From an uncultured Ruminiclostridium sp. (GTDB lineage: Bacteria; Bacillota; Clostridia; Oscillospirales; Ruminococcaceae), in contig CALXBK010000006.1 of NCBI GenBank assembly GCA_944386545.1, positions 20,595 to 84,594 of the forward strand: 64,000 nt of DNA. Reading direction: 5' to 3'. Positions 1 to 7,125 of the stretch are shown here, piece by piece (positions within the stretch are counted from its first letter, which is position 1; every line of letters starts with the position of its first letter). The translations under genes were made by a program, and so were the position numbers. Under the pieces are notes generated by a model. The model had not been told where the DNA came from. It ran no database searches and saw only the letters and a list, made by a program, of their open reading frames with translations.

Positions 1-274
1 TTCCGAGGATAACCCAGGGCAGCAGCGAGCCTATAATGGCGTTTCCTATACCTATCCAGGTAGAAGCAACACCGAAGTTCCAGCCGAACTTGCCTGCATA
101 GCCGACGAAAATTACCGCCGAGAAGTAAGATGTACCGTAAGCAAATGCAGTAAGCCACGGGCCTACGCTTCTGCCGCCGAGTACAAAATCGTTGACTGTC
201 GAGGACTTTTTACGGCAGTAAATGCCTATGCCGACCACCAACAGTATGTATGAAATCAGTATTACGTACAACAT
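1..274 (-). CDS. sodium:solute symporter family protein, N-terminal part
   Basis: Only the first 91 codons are present; the gene runs off the left edge. The translated piece starts MLYVILISYILLVVGIGIY, a first membrane helix, followed by a basic loop with a DFVLGGRS-type motif and an AYGTSYFSAV segment. Those two are typical of the SSS (PutP/SGLT) family, which imports solutes such as proline, acetate or pantothenate with Na+. The substrate cannot be told from this fragment. Start ATG at 272-274 follows a GAGGGTG ribosome site. A near-consensus promoter lies just upstream at 383-411. It is transcribed away from the proline/pyrimidine operon, from its own promoter. Family is fairly sure, substrate unknown. 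Confidence 0.75.
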   Translation of the reverse strand, partial: MLYVILISYILLVVGIGIYCRKKSSTVNDFVLGGRSVGPWLTAFAYGTSYFSAVIFVGYAGKFGWNFGVASTWIGIGNAIIGSLLPWVILG

Positions 275-382
275 TCTAACACCCTCTTTTGTTTTGCCGC
301 TGTTTTCACTTTCGCGGTTTTGTAATAAGTCAATTTAAACCGACATCGCTTTTTATTCACTTCGCTTTAAATGGCTAAAACG

Positions 383-411
383 ATTATACACTCAAAAATC
401 CCCTTTGTCAA
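383..411 (-). promoter_or_regulatory. sigma-A promoter of the symporter gene
   Basis: On the minus strand TTGACA (406-411) is followed after 17 bp by TATAAT (383-388), a perfect consensus. The -35 box and spacer lie inside the terminator hairpin of the preceding operon, so the two signals physically overlap. Confidence 0.8.
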
Positions 412-431
412 GAGGTGAACAAGGGGATTTT
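394..431 (-). terminator. terminator after the sugar transferase-pyrB-proBA operon
   Basis: The arms AAAATCCCCTTTGT (395-408) and ACAAGGGGATTTT (419-431) form a strong hairpin. Read on the minus strand it is followed by TTTTTGAG. It lies about 50 bp past the stop of the membrane-protein gene and overlaps the symporter promoter. Confidence 0.75.
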
Positions 432-479
432 CAATATTTGTGGATTGTCACAAATTACGCCGCCGCAATTTGTACATAT

Positions 480-1283
480 TTAGTGCTGACCTATTACCTC
501 CTCAAGAGAGATTGAGGTTATGGTTTTCTTATCTCCGCTTTTTGTAATGACATAGGTCATTCGCTTACTTGCCTGATGTTCTCTTACAAGTCCCGGAATG
601 GAAACGCTCGGAGTGTGGTACTCTACGCTTAGCGTATAGGTTTCACCGACATTTGAAAGCGAGGTAATAACGGGATAGTAGTTGGGCACACGCTCTGAGC
701 TTGACACCTCATAAGCCTTTTTCTCGGTTATGTAGGTAGCAAGGTCGTCAACGTGGCCTACCGTCTGATGGGTTATTGTTATACCTGAACCGAAAATACT
801 CTTTGCCACCGTTTCAATATCAAATTCGGGGATATAGATAACTCCCGAATCCTCCTCATAGTTCGACATATCGCCCGTGAGCATTATCTTTGAAACTGCC
901 GCCTTTATAATTGTCGTATTAGGAAGCGTTGACACATCCTCAAAGCTCGGCGGATCTGTTGCGGTTACGGGATAGAGATACAGTGTAAACTCATTTTTAA
1001 GCGAGGTCTGATTTGCAATATCCGAAACAAGTCCCGCTACACCCGTTATTACGGTTATAAGTCCGACAACGGCAAATATAATTGTCAGCAGTCCCGCGGT
1101 AAAAGCAACCGCCTTGCGTCCCTTTTCGGAGGAACGTCTTTTGGGTACGTCAACGACTATGACATCGTCCTCGTTTATTTCGTTTATATCCTCGGAAAAC
1201 GCCTCTTCAAGCGAGCCTGCAACGCCGCTTAAAACCTTGCCGTGCTCCTCGTCATGCTTTCTTTTATCCTTATGTTTTTTCAT
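480..1283 (-). CDS. hypothetical single-pass membrane protein
   Basis: A 267-residue protein that I do not recognise. The first 55 residues are charged, Lys-rich then acidic, and probably cytoplasmic. A hydrophobic helix spans about residues 58-84. The remaining 180 residues form a soluble domain with alternating beta-like strands and many Thr/Ser, presumably outside the membrane. It is the last gene of the operon, 13 nt after proA, but nothing in its sequence points to proline or pyrimidine metabolism. The ribosome site is weak (GAAAGCGGC before ATG). A role in envelope function is only a guess from topology and from the sugar transferase at the head of the same operon. Confidence 0.6.
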   Translation of the reverse strand: MKKHKDKRKHDEEHGKVLSGVAGSLEEAFSEDINEINEDDVIVVDVPKRRSSEKGRKAVAFTAGLLTIIFAVVGLITVITGVAGLVSDIANQTSLKNEFTLYLYPVTATDPPSFEDVSTLPNTTIIKAAVSKIMLTGDMSNYEEDSGVIYIPEFDIETVAKSIFGSGITITHQTVGHVDDLATYITEKKAYEVSSSERVPNYYPVITSLSNVGETYTLSVEYHTPSVSIPGLVREHQASKRMTYVITKSGDKKTITSISLEEVIGQH

Positions 1284-1296
1284 CTGCCGCTTTCTC

Positions 1297-2541
1297 CTAT
1301 TCTCTTATCTGACCGCTGCCGTTTATGAGATACTTAAAGGTAGTCAGGGCTTCAAGTCCCATAGGTCCTCTTGCATGGAGCTTCTGAGTGGATATTCCTA
1401 TCTCTGCGCCCAGCCCAAATTCAAAGCCGTCCGTAAAGCGAGTGCTGGCGTTGACATATACCGCCGCCGCATCAACCTCACGCTGGAATTTTTCGGCGTT
1501 TTTAAGATATTCGGTGACGATACATTCGCTGTGTCCCGTGCCGAATTTTGATATATGGGCAATGGCTTGGTCAATATCGTCAACTATTTTGACTGCAATT
1601 TTAAGTTCCAGAAATTCCTTGCGGTAATCCTCATCGTCCGCAAGCTTTTCAAGGGTAATGTATGCCGCACTGTATTTATCGCCGACAAATGCGACCTTGC
1701 CGTTCCACTTTTCTGCGAGCTTTTTAAGGAACGCTTCCGCAATGTTCTTGTGGACAAGCACCGTTTCAACCGCATTGCAGACAGAGGGGCGCTGCGTCTT
1801 TGCATTGTCGGTAATCTCAACCGCCATATCAATATCCGCAAAACGGTCGACATAAATGTGACAGTTGCCCTCGCCCGTCTGAATAACAGGCACGGACGCA
1901 TTCTTAACCACCGCATTGATAAGTCCGCCGCCGCCTCTGGGGATAAGCACGTCAAGATACTCGTTTGCCTGCATTAGCTGTGTGGCGGTTTCTCTTGAGG
2001 TATCCTCGACAAGCTGAACTATGTCGGGATTTACGCCGTGGTTTTCCGCCGCCTTTCTCATTATGCCGACAAGGCACTTGTTTGAGTTTATCGCGTCGCT
2101 TCCGCCTCTGAGTATTACGGCATTGCCCGCTTTAAGGCAAAGACAGCCTGCGTCTACCGTAACGTTGGGGCGGGATTCAAAAATAATTCCGATAACGCCC
2201 AAAGGTACGGTTTTCTTTACAATGGTAAGTCCGTTTTTAAGCGTGCCGCCGCCTGTTACTCTTCCGACAGGGTCTGCAAGCGCCGCTACCTGCTCAACTC
2301 CCTTTGCCATACCGGCAATGCGGTCGTGGGTAAGAGTCAGACGGTCAACCATAGCTGACGCCATACCGTTTTTCTGCGCCGCTTCAATGTCAAGGGTGTT
2401 CGCCTTTACTATTTCCTCCTCGCTTTTTAACAGCAGATCTGCTATTTCAAGGAGGATGTCATTCTTCTTGGTTTCACGAAGGACGGCGCTTTGCTTTGCC
2501 GCCTGCTTCGCCTTTGCTCCAAGCTCGTCTATATAGCTCAT
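1297..2541 (-). CDS. proA: gamma-glutamyl phosphate reductase
   Basis: ProA (EC 1.2.1.41) reduces gamma-glutamyl phosphate with NADPH to glutamate-5-semialdehyde, the second step of proline synthesis, in the cytoplasm. The 414-residue length is normal for the family. Diagnostic blocks are PLGVIGIIFESRPNVT, the GNAVILRGGSDA nucleotide-site region and QRPSVCNAVETVLVH, whose Cys255 is the expected catalytic thiol of this aldehyde dehydrogenase-like fold. The C-terminal GAEIGISTQKLHARGPMGL block is also typical. The start ATG follows AGGAAAGG. It sits 14 nt after proB in the same operon, and proC lies separately at 48.9 kb. Identification is secure. Confidence 0.97.
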   Translation of the reverse strand: MSYIDELGAKAKQAAKQSAVLRETKKNDILLEIADLLLKSEEEIVKANTLDIEAAQKNGMASAMVDRLTLTHDRIAGMAKGVEQVAALADPVGRVTGGGTLKNGLTIVKKTVPLGVIGIIFESRPNVTVDAGCLCLKAGNAVILRGGSDAINSNKCLVGIMRKAAENHGVNPDIVQLVEDTSRETATQLMQANEYLDVLIPRGGGGLINAVVKNASVPVIQTGEGNCHIYVDRFADIDMAVEITDNAKTQRPSVCNAVETVLVHKNIAEAFLKKLAEKWNGKVAFVGDKYSAAYITLEKLADDEDYRKEFLELKIAVKIVDDIDQAIAHISKFGTGHSECIVTEYLKNAEKFQREVDAAAVYVNASTRFTDGFEFGLGAEIGISTQKLHARGPMGLEALTTFKYLINGSGQIRE

Positions 2542-2555
2542 AACAGCTTCCTTTC

Positions 2556-3359
2556 CTATATCGTAATAATATCGTTCTCGTCTGCGCCGAATACCGTGCA
2601 GACAGCCCTGTTTTCAAACAAATCGTACAATATTTCGGGACGGCGGCCGTTTATTATAACGGTGGGTATGCCGTGCTCCTTTGCAATTGTCGCCGCTTCC
2701 AGCTTTGTTATCATGCCGCCGCTTGCAAACTCGCTTCCCTTTTCCTTTGCGGAATTTATCATCTGCGGAGTTACACGCTCAACATAAGGGATAAGCTTTG
2801 CGTCGGGCAGTGCGGGATTTTTATCGTACAGTCCGTCAACATCAGTGAGTATTACAAGCAGGTCTGCCTTACACAGTGCCGCACAGATTGCGGAAAGCGT
2901 ATCGTTCTCATCAAAATCCAGCGCTTCAAGCGATACGGTGTCATTTGCGTTGATTATCGGCACTACGCCCATTTCAAGCAAGGTCCGAAAGGTGTTTGTA
3001 ACGTTTTCCTTGCGGGTTTTGTTGCTTATTACATCTCTTGTCAGCAGTATCTGTGCAACGGTGTGGTTGTACTTGCCGAATTCCATATCGTAAATGTGCA
3101 TAAGCTCGCATTGGCCTATCGCCGCACAAGCCTGCTTTTTGGGCATCTCCTTAGGCTTTGAGCGAAGCCCACTTTTTGACGCTCCCACACCCTGTGCACC
3201 GGAGGTGACAAACACTATATCCCTGCCGGAATTTTTAAGGTCGGACATTACTTCTATGAGCTTTGACACTCTGCGGATATTGAGATTTCCCGTAGCGTGT
3301 GCAAGCGTGCTTGTGCCGACTTTTATAACTATTCTCTTTTTATTCGATAAATCTGTCAT
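2556..3359 (-). CDS. proB: glutamate 5-kinase
   Basis: ProB (EC 2.7.2.11) phosphorylates glutamate on the gamma-carboxyl, the first and usually feedback-inhibited step of proline synthesis. The protein shows KRIVIKVGTSTLA at the N-terminus, FVTSGAQGVGASKSG, the INANDTVS substrate-site motif and LTDVDGLYDKNP, all characteristic of the amino-acid kinase fold. At 267 residues it has only the kinase domain. The C-terminal PUA domain of E. coli ProB (367 aa) is absent, as in many Firmicutes. It lies between pyrB (18 nt upstream) and proA (14 nt downstream), so the three genes are probably cotranscribed. Confidence 0.96.
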   Translation of the reverse strand: MTDLSNKKRIVIKVGTSTLAHATGNLNIRRVSKLIEVMSDLKNSGRDIVFVTSGAQGVGASKSGLRSKPKEMPKKQACAAIGQCELMHIYDMEFGKYNHTVAQILLTRDVISNKTRKENVTNTFRTLLEMGVVPIINANDTVSLEALDFDENDTLSAICAALCKADLLVILTDVDGLYDKNPALPDAKLIPYVERVTPQMINSAKEKGSEFASGGMITKLEAATIAKEHGIPTVIINGRRPEILYDLFENRAVCTVFGADENDIITI

Positions 3360-3377
3360 AGCTGTCGCCTTTCGCTT

Positions 3378-4457
3378 TCAGTCGAGCAAAATTCTCTCGT
3401 CGCAGTATTCGCACTCTAAAATATCTCCTCTTGTAATAAAGGTGTGGGGCAGATATTTTTCCGTGCGGGTAATGCACTTGGGATTTTTACAGCACACATC
3501 GGAGTGCAACTTGCCGCAAAGTCCCTTGCCCGTGCCGAGCCTGTTCTCAAGCACGCAGATAATCAGCGCCATTCTCACAAATACGCCGTATTTTGCCTGC
3601 TTAAAGTACATAGCTCTCGGATCGTCGTCCACCTCCATAGTTATTTCGTCCACTCTCGGAAGCGGGTGCATAACTATCATATCGGGGCGCGCCTTTTTCA
3701 TCTTCTCCGCGTCAAGCAGGAATATGCTCTTTTGCTTTTCGTACTCCGCTTCACAGGAGAAACGCTCCTTTTGTATTCTTGTCATATACAGCACATCAAG
3801 CTCGCCGATAACTTCTTCAAGGGAATTAACCTCCTTGTAGGAGCAGCCCCTTGCGTTGAGTATATCCTTTATGTAGGACGGCAGGGCAAGCTGAGGCGTT
3901 GAGATAAGCACAAACTCATTGTTTTCGTATCTTGAAAGCGCTTTGAGCAGCGAATGTACCGTTCTGCCGTTGCGAAGGTCGCCGCAAAGTCCGATTTTAA
4001 GACCGCAAAGCCTTCCTTTTTCGCACTTTAATGTCAGCATATCCGTAAGCGTCTGCGTCGGGTGCAGATGGCCGCCGTCGCCCGCATTTATAACAGGGCA
4101 GTCCGCTGTCAGCGACGCCGCCCTTGCGCTTCCCTCCATGGGATTGCGTATTACGAGTATATCCGCATAGGAGCTTACAATCTTTGTGGTATCCTTGAGG
4201 TTTTCGCCCTTTGAAACAGAGGAAACCGAGGGATTGTCAAAGCCTATTATCGTGCCGCCGAGTCTGAGCATTGCAGTCTGAAAGCTCATCTGCGTGCGGG
4301 TGGACGGCTCGTAAAAAAGCGTCGCCATTACCTTGCCGCTGCACCTGCTGTGATAATAGGAGGGATTTTTCATAATCCTCTGTGCAAGCTCGGTAATCAT
4401 GTTCCATTCGTCTGTGGTGTAAGAATCCAAATCAATAATATGGCTTTGAGGCATCAT
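3378..4457 (-). CDS. pyrB: aspartate carbamoyltransferase with C-terminal PyrI-type zinc domain
   Basis: PyrB (EC 2.1.3.2) makes N-carbamoyl-aspartate in pyrimidine synthesis. Catalytic signatures are FYEPSTRTQMSF, which binds carbamoyl phosphate, VSKGENLKDT, INAGDGGHLHPTQTLTDM and HPLPRVDEI. A normal chain would end around residue 305. This one continues about 50 residues into a tail with C323-x4-C328 and C349-x2-C352. That is the same pattern as the zinc-binding domain of the regulatory subunit PyrI (Cys109, 114, 138 and 141 in E. coli). The nucleotide-binding allosteric domain of PyrI is missing. So the catalytic chain carries its own zinc knuckle, probably for subunit contacts, an inference. 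The start codon lies 2 nt after the sugar transferase stop. Confidence 0.95.
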   Translation of the reverse strand: MMPQSHIIDLDSYTTDEWNMITELAQRIMKNPSYYHSRCSGKVMATLFYEPSTRTQMSFQTAMLRLGGTIIGFDNPSVSSVSKGENLKDTTKIVSSYADILVIRNPMEGSARAASLTADCPVINAGDGGHLHPTQTLTDMLTLKCEKGRLCGLKIGLCGDLRNGRTVHSLLKALSRYENNEFVLISTPQLALPSYIKDILNARGCSYKEVNSLEEVIGELDVLYMTRIQKERFSCEAEYEKQKSIFLLDAEKMKKARPDMIVMHPLPRVDEITMEVDDDPRAMYFKQAKYGVFVRMALIICVLENRLGTGKGLCGKLHSDVCCKNPKCITRTEKYLPHTFITRGDILECEYCDERILLD

Positions 4458-4459
4458 TA

Positions 4460-5872
4460 TCAGCCGTTCCTTTCGCTGTCGGAGTTATCAGTTTTTTCTT
4501 CTTTTTTTATAGGGGTAATATAGCCCTGCTTTATACCCTCGGTGCTTTCCTCGGGCATAAAGAGGATTTTTATTGTTTTGAGTATAATCAGTATATCCTG
4601 CGCTATGGAATACTTTTCGATATACATAAGGTCAAGCTTGAGCTTGTCATACGGTGTAGTGTTGTACTTGCCGACCACCTGCGCATTGCCGGTAAGTCCC
4701 GCCTTTACTTTAAGTCTGAAGCTAAATTCCGGCATTTGCTTTTCGTATTCTGCCGTTATTTCGGGGCGTTCGGGGCGCGGTCCTACAACTGACATATCGC
4801 CCTTGAAAATGTTGATAAGCTGAGGCAGCTCGTCAAGGCGCACCTTGCGTATAAATTTACCCACAGGGGTAATTCTTGAATCGTTACTGCTTGCAAGCCT
4901 TGCAACTCCGTCGCTCTCGGCGTTTACCACCATACTGCGGAACTTAAGCAGCTTGAACACCTTTCTATCTATGGTATATCTATCCTGCTTGTAGAAAACA
5001 GGACCTCGGTCGCATATTTTTATTGCAACAGCCGTTATAAGCATAAAGGGTGACGTTATAACAAGTCCTATCGAGGAAAGAATTATGTCAAAAATTCGCT
5101 TTACAAAGCGCTGTTCAATACCAAGGCCATAGTTTTTAGAGGTAATCAGCGGCGTGTCGAAAAGCTCCATATTGTTTGAGCCTCTTATGATAATATCGCT
5201 GATTTTAGGGACAAGATATGTCTTGATTGACGTCTTGAAGCAAAATTTCAGAACGTCGTTGCGTATCTGATTAGGCACATCGCAGATAACCACCGCATCA
5301 TAGTGCGGAATAGCGGTGATTATACTTTCGTAGCCGTCTGCCACGTCCATCATACAGGTGATGTTATACTTGTCCGAGCGCGAGCCCATCTTCTCTGCAA
5401 GCATGAGAGCAGATTCCTTCAGTCCGTATATGACTATGATGTTCTTTGCGGGGTACAGCCCTCTTATTATCACTCCGCTGACAATCGCCCATATCGCTAT
5501 TATTGCCGTCTGGATAACCGTACAAATCAAAAGCGGAACGGGATCAAGCATTTTTCTTGCAATAAGTGATATTTCAAGATATGTCACCGCATTCGCACAT
5601 ATAGTCGCAAGCGTCTGCGAAACGATTATATCCGCCGTCTTATGAGAGCCTACCTTTAATCCCTTGTAGATTTTCGAGAAAACAAAAAGTATGGCAATGT
5701 AAAGTCCGAACAAAAGCCAGTTTCCTTTTTTGAAAAAGCTAACGGCTATCTGGCTGTTGTAGCAGGAAAGCCAAATCAGACCAAAGGTTGAGGTTTCCCA
5801 TGTCAACAGTACCAAAGCGTCAACAAACAGCGCAATTCGCTTGTATTTTTCCTTGTCCTTTTTCAAATTCAC
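4460..5872 (-). CDS. exopolysaccharide polyprenyl-phosphate sugar-1-phosphate transferase
   Basis: A 470-residue WcaJ/PssY-type enzyme that starts a glycan repeat unit by moving a sugar-1-phosphate onto undecaprenyl phosphate. The N-terminal third contains about four membrane helices, followed by a CoA-binding-like cytoplasmic segment. A fifth hydrophobic stretch, KRIFDIILSSIGLVITSPFM, precedes the catalytic domain. That domain has the hallmark motifs GPVFYKQDR, FKLLKFRSM, DELPQLINIFKGDMS and VVGPRPERPE of the bacterial sugar transferase family. It is the first gene of the operon with pyrB-proB-proA, an odd mixture with no obvious metabolic link. The sugar is not predictable; galactose, glucose or a GlcNAc derivative are the usual choices. 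Confidence 0.93.
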   Translation of the reverse strand: MNLKKDKEKYKRIALFVDALVLLTWETSTFGLIWLSCYNSQIAVSFFKKGNWLLFGLYIAILFVFSKIYKGLKVGSHKTADIIVSQTLATICANAVTYLEISLIARKMLDPVPLLICTVIQTAIIAIWAIVSGVIIRGLYPAKNIIVIYGLKESALMLAEKMGSRSDKYNITCMMDVADGYESIITAIPHYDAVVICDVPNQIRNDVLKFCFKTSIKTYLVPKISDIIIRGSNNMELFDTPLITSKNYGLGIEQRFVKRIFDIILSSIGLVITSPFMLITAVAIKICDRGPVFYKQDRYTIDRKVFKLLKFRSMVVNAESDGVARLASSNDSRITPVGKFIRKVRLDELPQLINIFKGDMSVVGPRPERPEITAEYEKQMPEFSFRLKVKAGLTGNAQVVGKYNTTPYDKLKLDLMYIEKYSIAQDILIILKTIKILFMPEESTEGIKQGYITPIKKEEKTDNSDSERNG

Positions 5873-5942
5873 ACATCCTTAACCATAAATACCTGCGAAG
5901 GTTATATTCCCCGCAAATCACAAAGCCTTTAATTTTATCTTT

Positions 5943-6084
5943 ATAACTTAGGCAAGATGTCCCCCTCCTCTAAGGCGGCGGATTCCATATTCAGCTTCAG
6001 TTGGGGTTCAATCCCCAACTGAAACTGAACCGCAGCTTCGCTGCGGCTTGCCACGTTGAATGACGGGGCAAGCCCCTTATTGAA
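5943..6084 (+). repeat. cloverleaf-like dispersed repeat, copy A
   Basis: A 142-bp element running from ATAACTTAGGCAAG to CCCCTTATTGAA. It contains short stems (CCGCC/GGCGG, GTTGGGG/CCCCAAC within a longer arm, CCGCAGC/GCTGCGG) closed by CTTGCC/GGCAAG-type pairs. A last GGGGC/GCCCC hairpin lies at the TTGAA end. Nearly identical copies occur at 6551, 25951, 28575 and 55100. Copy A faces copy B across 466 bp. I define this reading direction as the element's forward strand. Confidence 0.85.
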
Positions 6085-6185
6085 GCACCGCCGAACATAA
6101 GGTGCAATAAATAAGCTGCATATTATATTCTTCTGAATTATTTTCTCATTGAGCTGACCATACGAATGTACGATGAATTTCATGC

Positions 6186-6267
6186 TTAACATTGCAATGT
6201 TCTTAAATGGCTTGCGAAGCAAGCTGACCGTGCATTTGCACGGTGAATTTCATATTTAAGGTTATTA
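6186..6267 (+). repeat. second repeat family, unit 1
   Basis: An 82-bp unit running from TTAACATTGCAATGTTC to AAGGTTATTA. It contains the palindromes GCTTGCGAAGCAAGC and CCGTGCATTTGCACGG. It is nearly identical to the unit at 6341-6439. A diverged partial unit with CGTACATTCGTATG-like symmetry precedes it at about 6150-6185. Confidence 0.75.
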
Positions 6268-6340
6268 CAACTTAATTTAAAGTGCCGTAAGGCACGGCGG
6301 CTGAAAGCCGCACTTTTGTGAGCAACGCTCACAAAAGAAA
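6268..6340. repeat. three consecutive perfect hairpins between the repeat units
   Basis: The stretch reads GTGCC-gtaa-GGCAC, then GCGGC-tgaaa-GCCGC, then CTTTTGTGAGC-aac-GCTCACAAAAG, three perfect stems in a row. No gene is visible here. It has the same style of closely packed arms as the dispersed elements nearby. Confidence 0.6.
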
Positions 6341-6439
6341 TTAACGTTGCAATGTTCTTAAATGGCTTGCGAAGCAAGCCGACCGTGCATTTGCACGGTG
6401 AAATTCACTTTATAGTGAATTTCATATTTAAGGTTATTA
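6341..6439 (+). repeat. second repeat family, unit 2
   Basis: Second copy of the 6186-6267 unit, TTAACGTTGCAATGTTC to AAGGTTATTA. It carries an extra internal partial duplication around TTTATAGTGAATTT. Short open frames starting MLRKPFKNIA on the minus strand arise from this repeat and are not genes. Confidence 0.75.
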
Positions 6440-6550
6440 TACCACAACAAAATCCAATAATCAAGTAGTATCTCCCCTCTTTCGCCGCTTTTCTAACAAC
6501 GCCGGTATACAGGAAAAGAAAACCGCACGGCTTTTTATCACCGTGCGACA

Positions 6551-6692
6551 TTCAATAAGGGGCTTGCCTCGTCATTCAACGTGGCAAGCCGCAGCGAAGC
6601 TGCGGTTCAGTTTCAGTTGGGGATTGAACCCCAACTGAAACTGAATATGGAACCCGCCGCCTTAGAGGCGGGGACATCTTGCCTAAGTTATA
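6551..6692 (-). repeat. cloverleaf-like dispersed repeat, copy B
   Basis: Inverted partner of copy A. On the plus strand it runs TTCAATAAGGGGCTTGCC to TTGCCTAAGTTATAT. Arms are CCGCAGC-gaa-GCTGCGG, a 15-bp perfect stem CAGTTTCAGTTGGGG/CCCCAACTGAAACTG and CCGCC/GGCGG, closed by GGCAAG (6583-6588) with CTTGCC (6678-6683). It ends 4 bp from the stop codon of the fibronectin-III remnant. Confidence 0.9.
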
Positions 6693-6696
6693 TCAG

Positions 6697-7101
6697 TTAT
6701 TTCGTCTTTGCGTTTACATAAGAGTAACCGCTGTAAAGCGCCGTGCTTCCGCTCATTTTATACGTCCCTATTCTGAATTTATAGGTCGTACCCGATTTAA
6801 ATCCACTCTTGCGGTACTGTACGGTAGAATTGCTTGTAAGCTTGGCTATCCTTACCCATTTGCCGCCCGAATACATCTCAACAATGCAGCCATCGGCGGA
6901 GGTGTTCTTTGTCCGGCTTATGCGAAGTGCGTCTGCGGCTCTGCCCTTTAATTTAAGACCTATTACCGCTGAGGGATTGGTTGATGCGCTGATTGTGGCA
7001 TATCCGCCGTAAAGCGTCTCGTTGACTTTCGTTTTATACGCTCTTATTTTGAACTCATAGGCAGCGCCTGCTTTCATATTAACAATAAGGCGCAAGCTCA
7101 A
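6697..7101 (-). pseudogene. 5'-truncated remnant of a secreted protein with fibronectin-III repeats
   Basis: The 134-residue reading frame contains the last part of one FN3 module and one complete FN3 module. It is closely similar to the C-terminal FN3 repeats of the GH5 protein at 28.8-31.4 kb, sharing SNLKLKGRAADAL-like, IVEMYSGGKW and GTTYKFR motifs. It has no signal peptide and no catalytic domain. Its first residues (MSLRLIVN) are read from the terminator stem of the flotillin gene, with no ribosome site. Homology begins abruptly at about NMKAGAAYEFKI, partway through a module. The simplest reading is that the 5' part of a glycoside hydrolase or surface protein was deleted and only its tail is left. 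Confidence 0.75.
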
Positions 7102-7116
7102 ATGAGCCTGCGCCTT
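7081..7116 (-). terminator. terminator-like hairpin after the flotillin operon
   Basis: The arms AAGGCGCAAGCTC (7087-7099) and GAGCCTGCGCCTT (7104-7116) form a 13-bp stem with one mismatch, 10 bp beyond the flotillin stop. On the minus strand it is followed by a weak T-rich run, ATTGTT. Confidence 0.6.
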
Positions 7117-7125
7117 GTTTTGTGT

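Noticed and set aside
2491..3161. Plus-strand frames opposite proA and proB
   Set aside because: They are shadows of the two well-supported biosynthetic genes, with no start signals.
5941..6377. Short minus-strand open frames starting MLRKPFKNIA and one ending with an FNVASRSEAAV-like sequence
   Set aside because: They are translations of the palindromic repeats. The same peptides recur at other repeat copies (about 25.6-26.1 kb and 28.6-28.9 kb) with no ribosome site.
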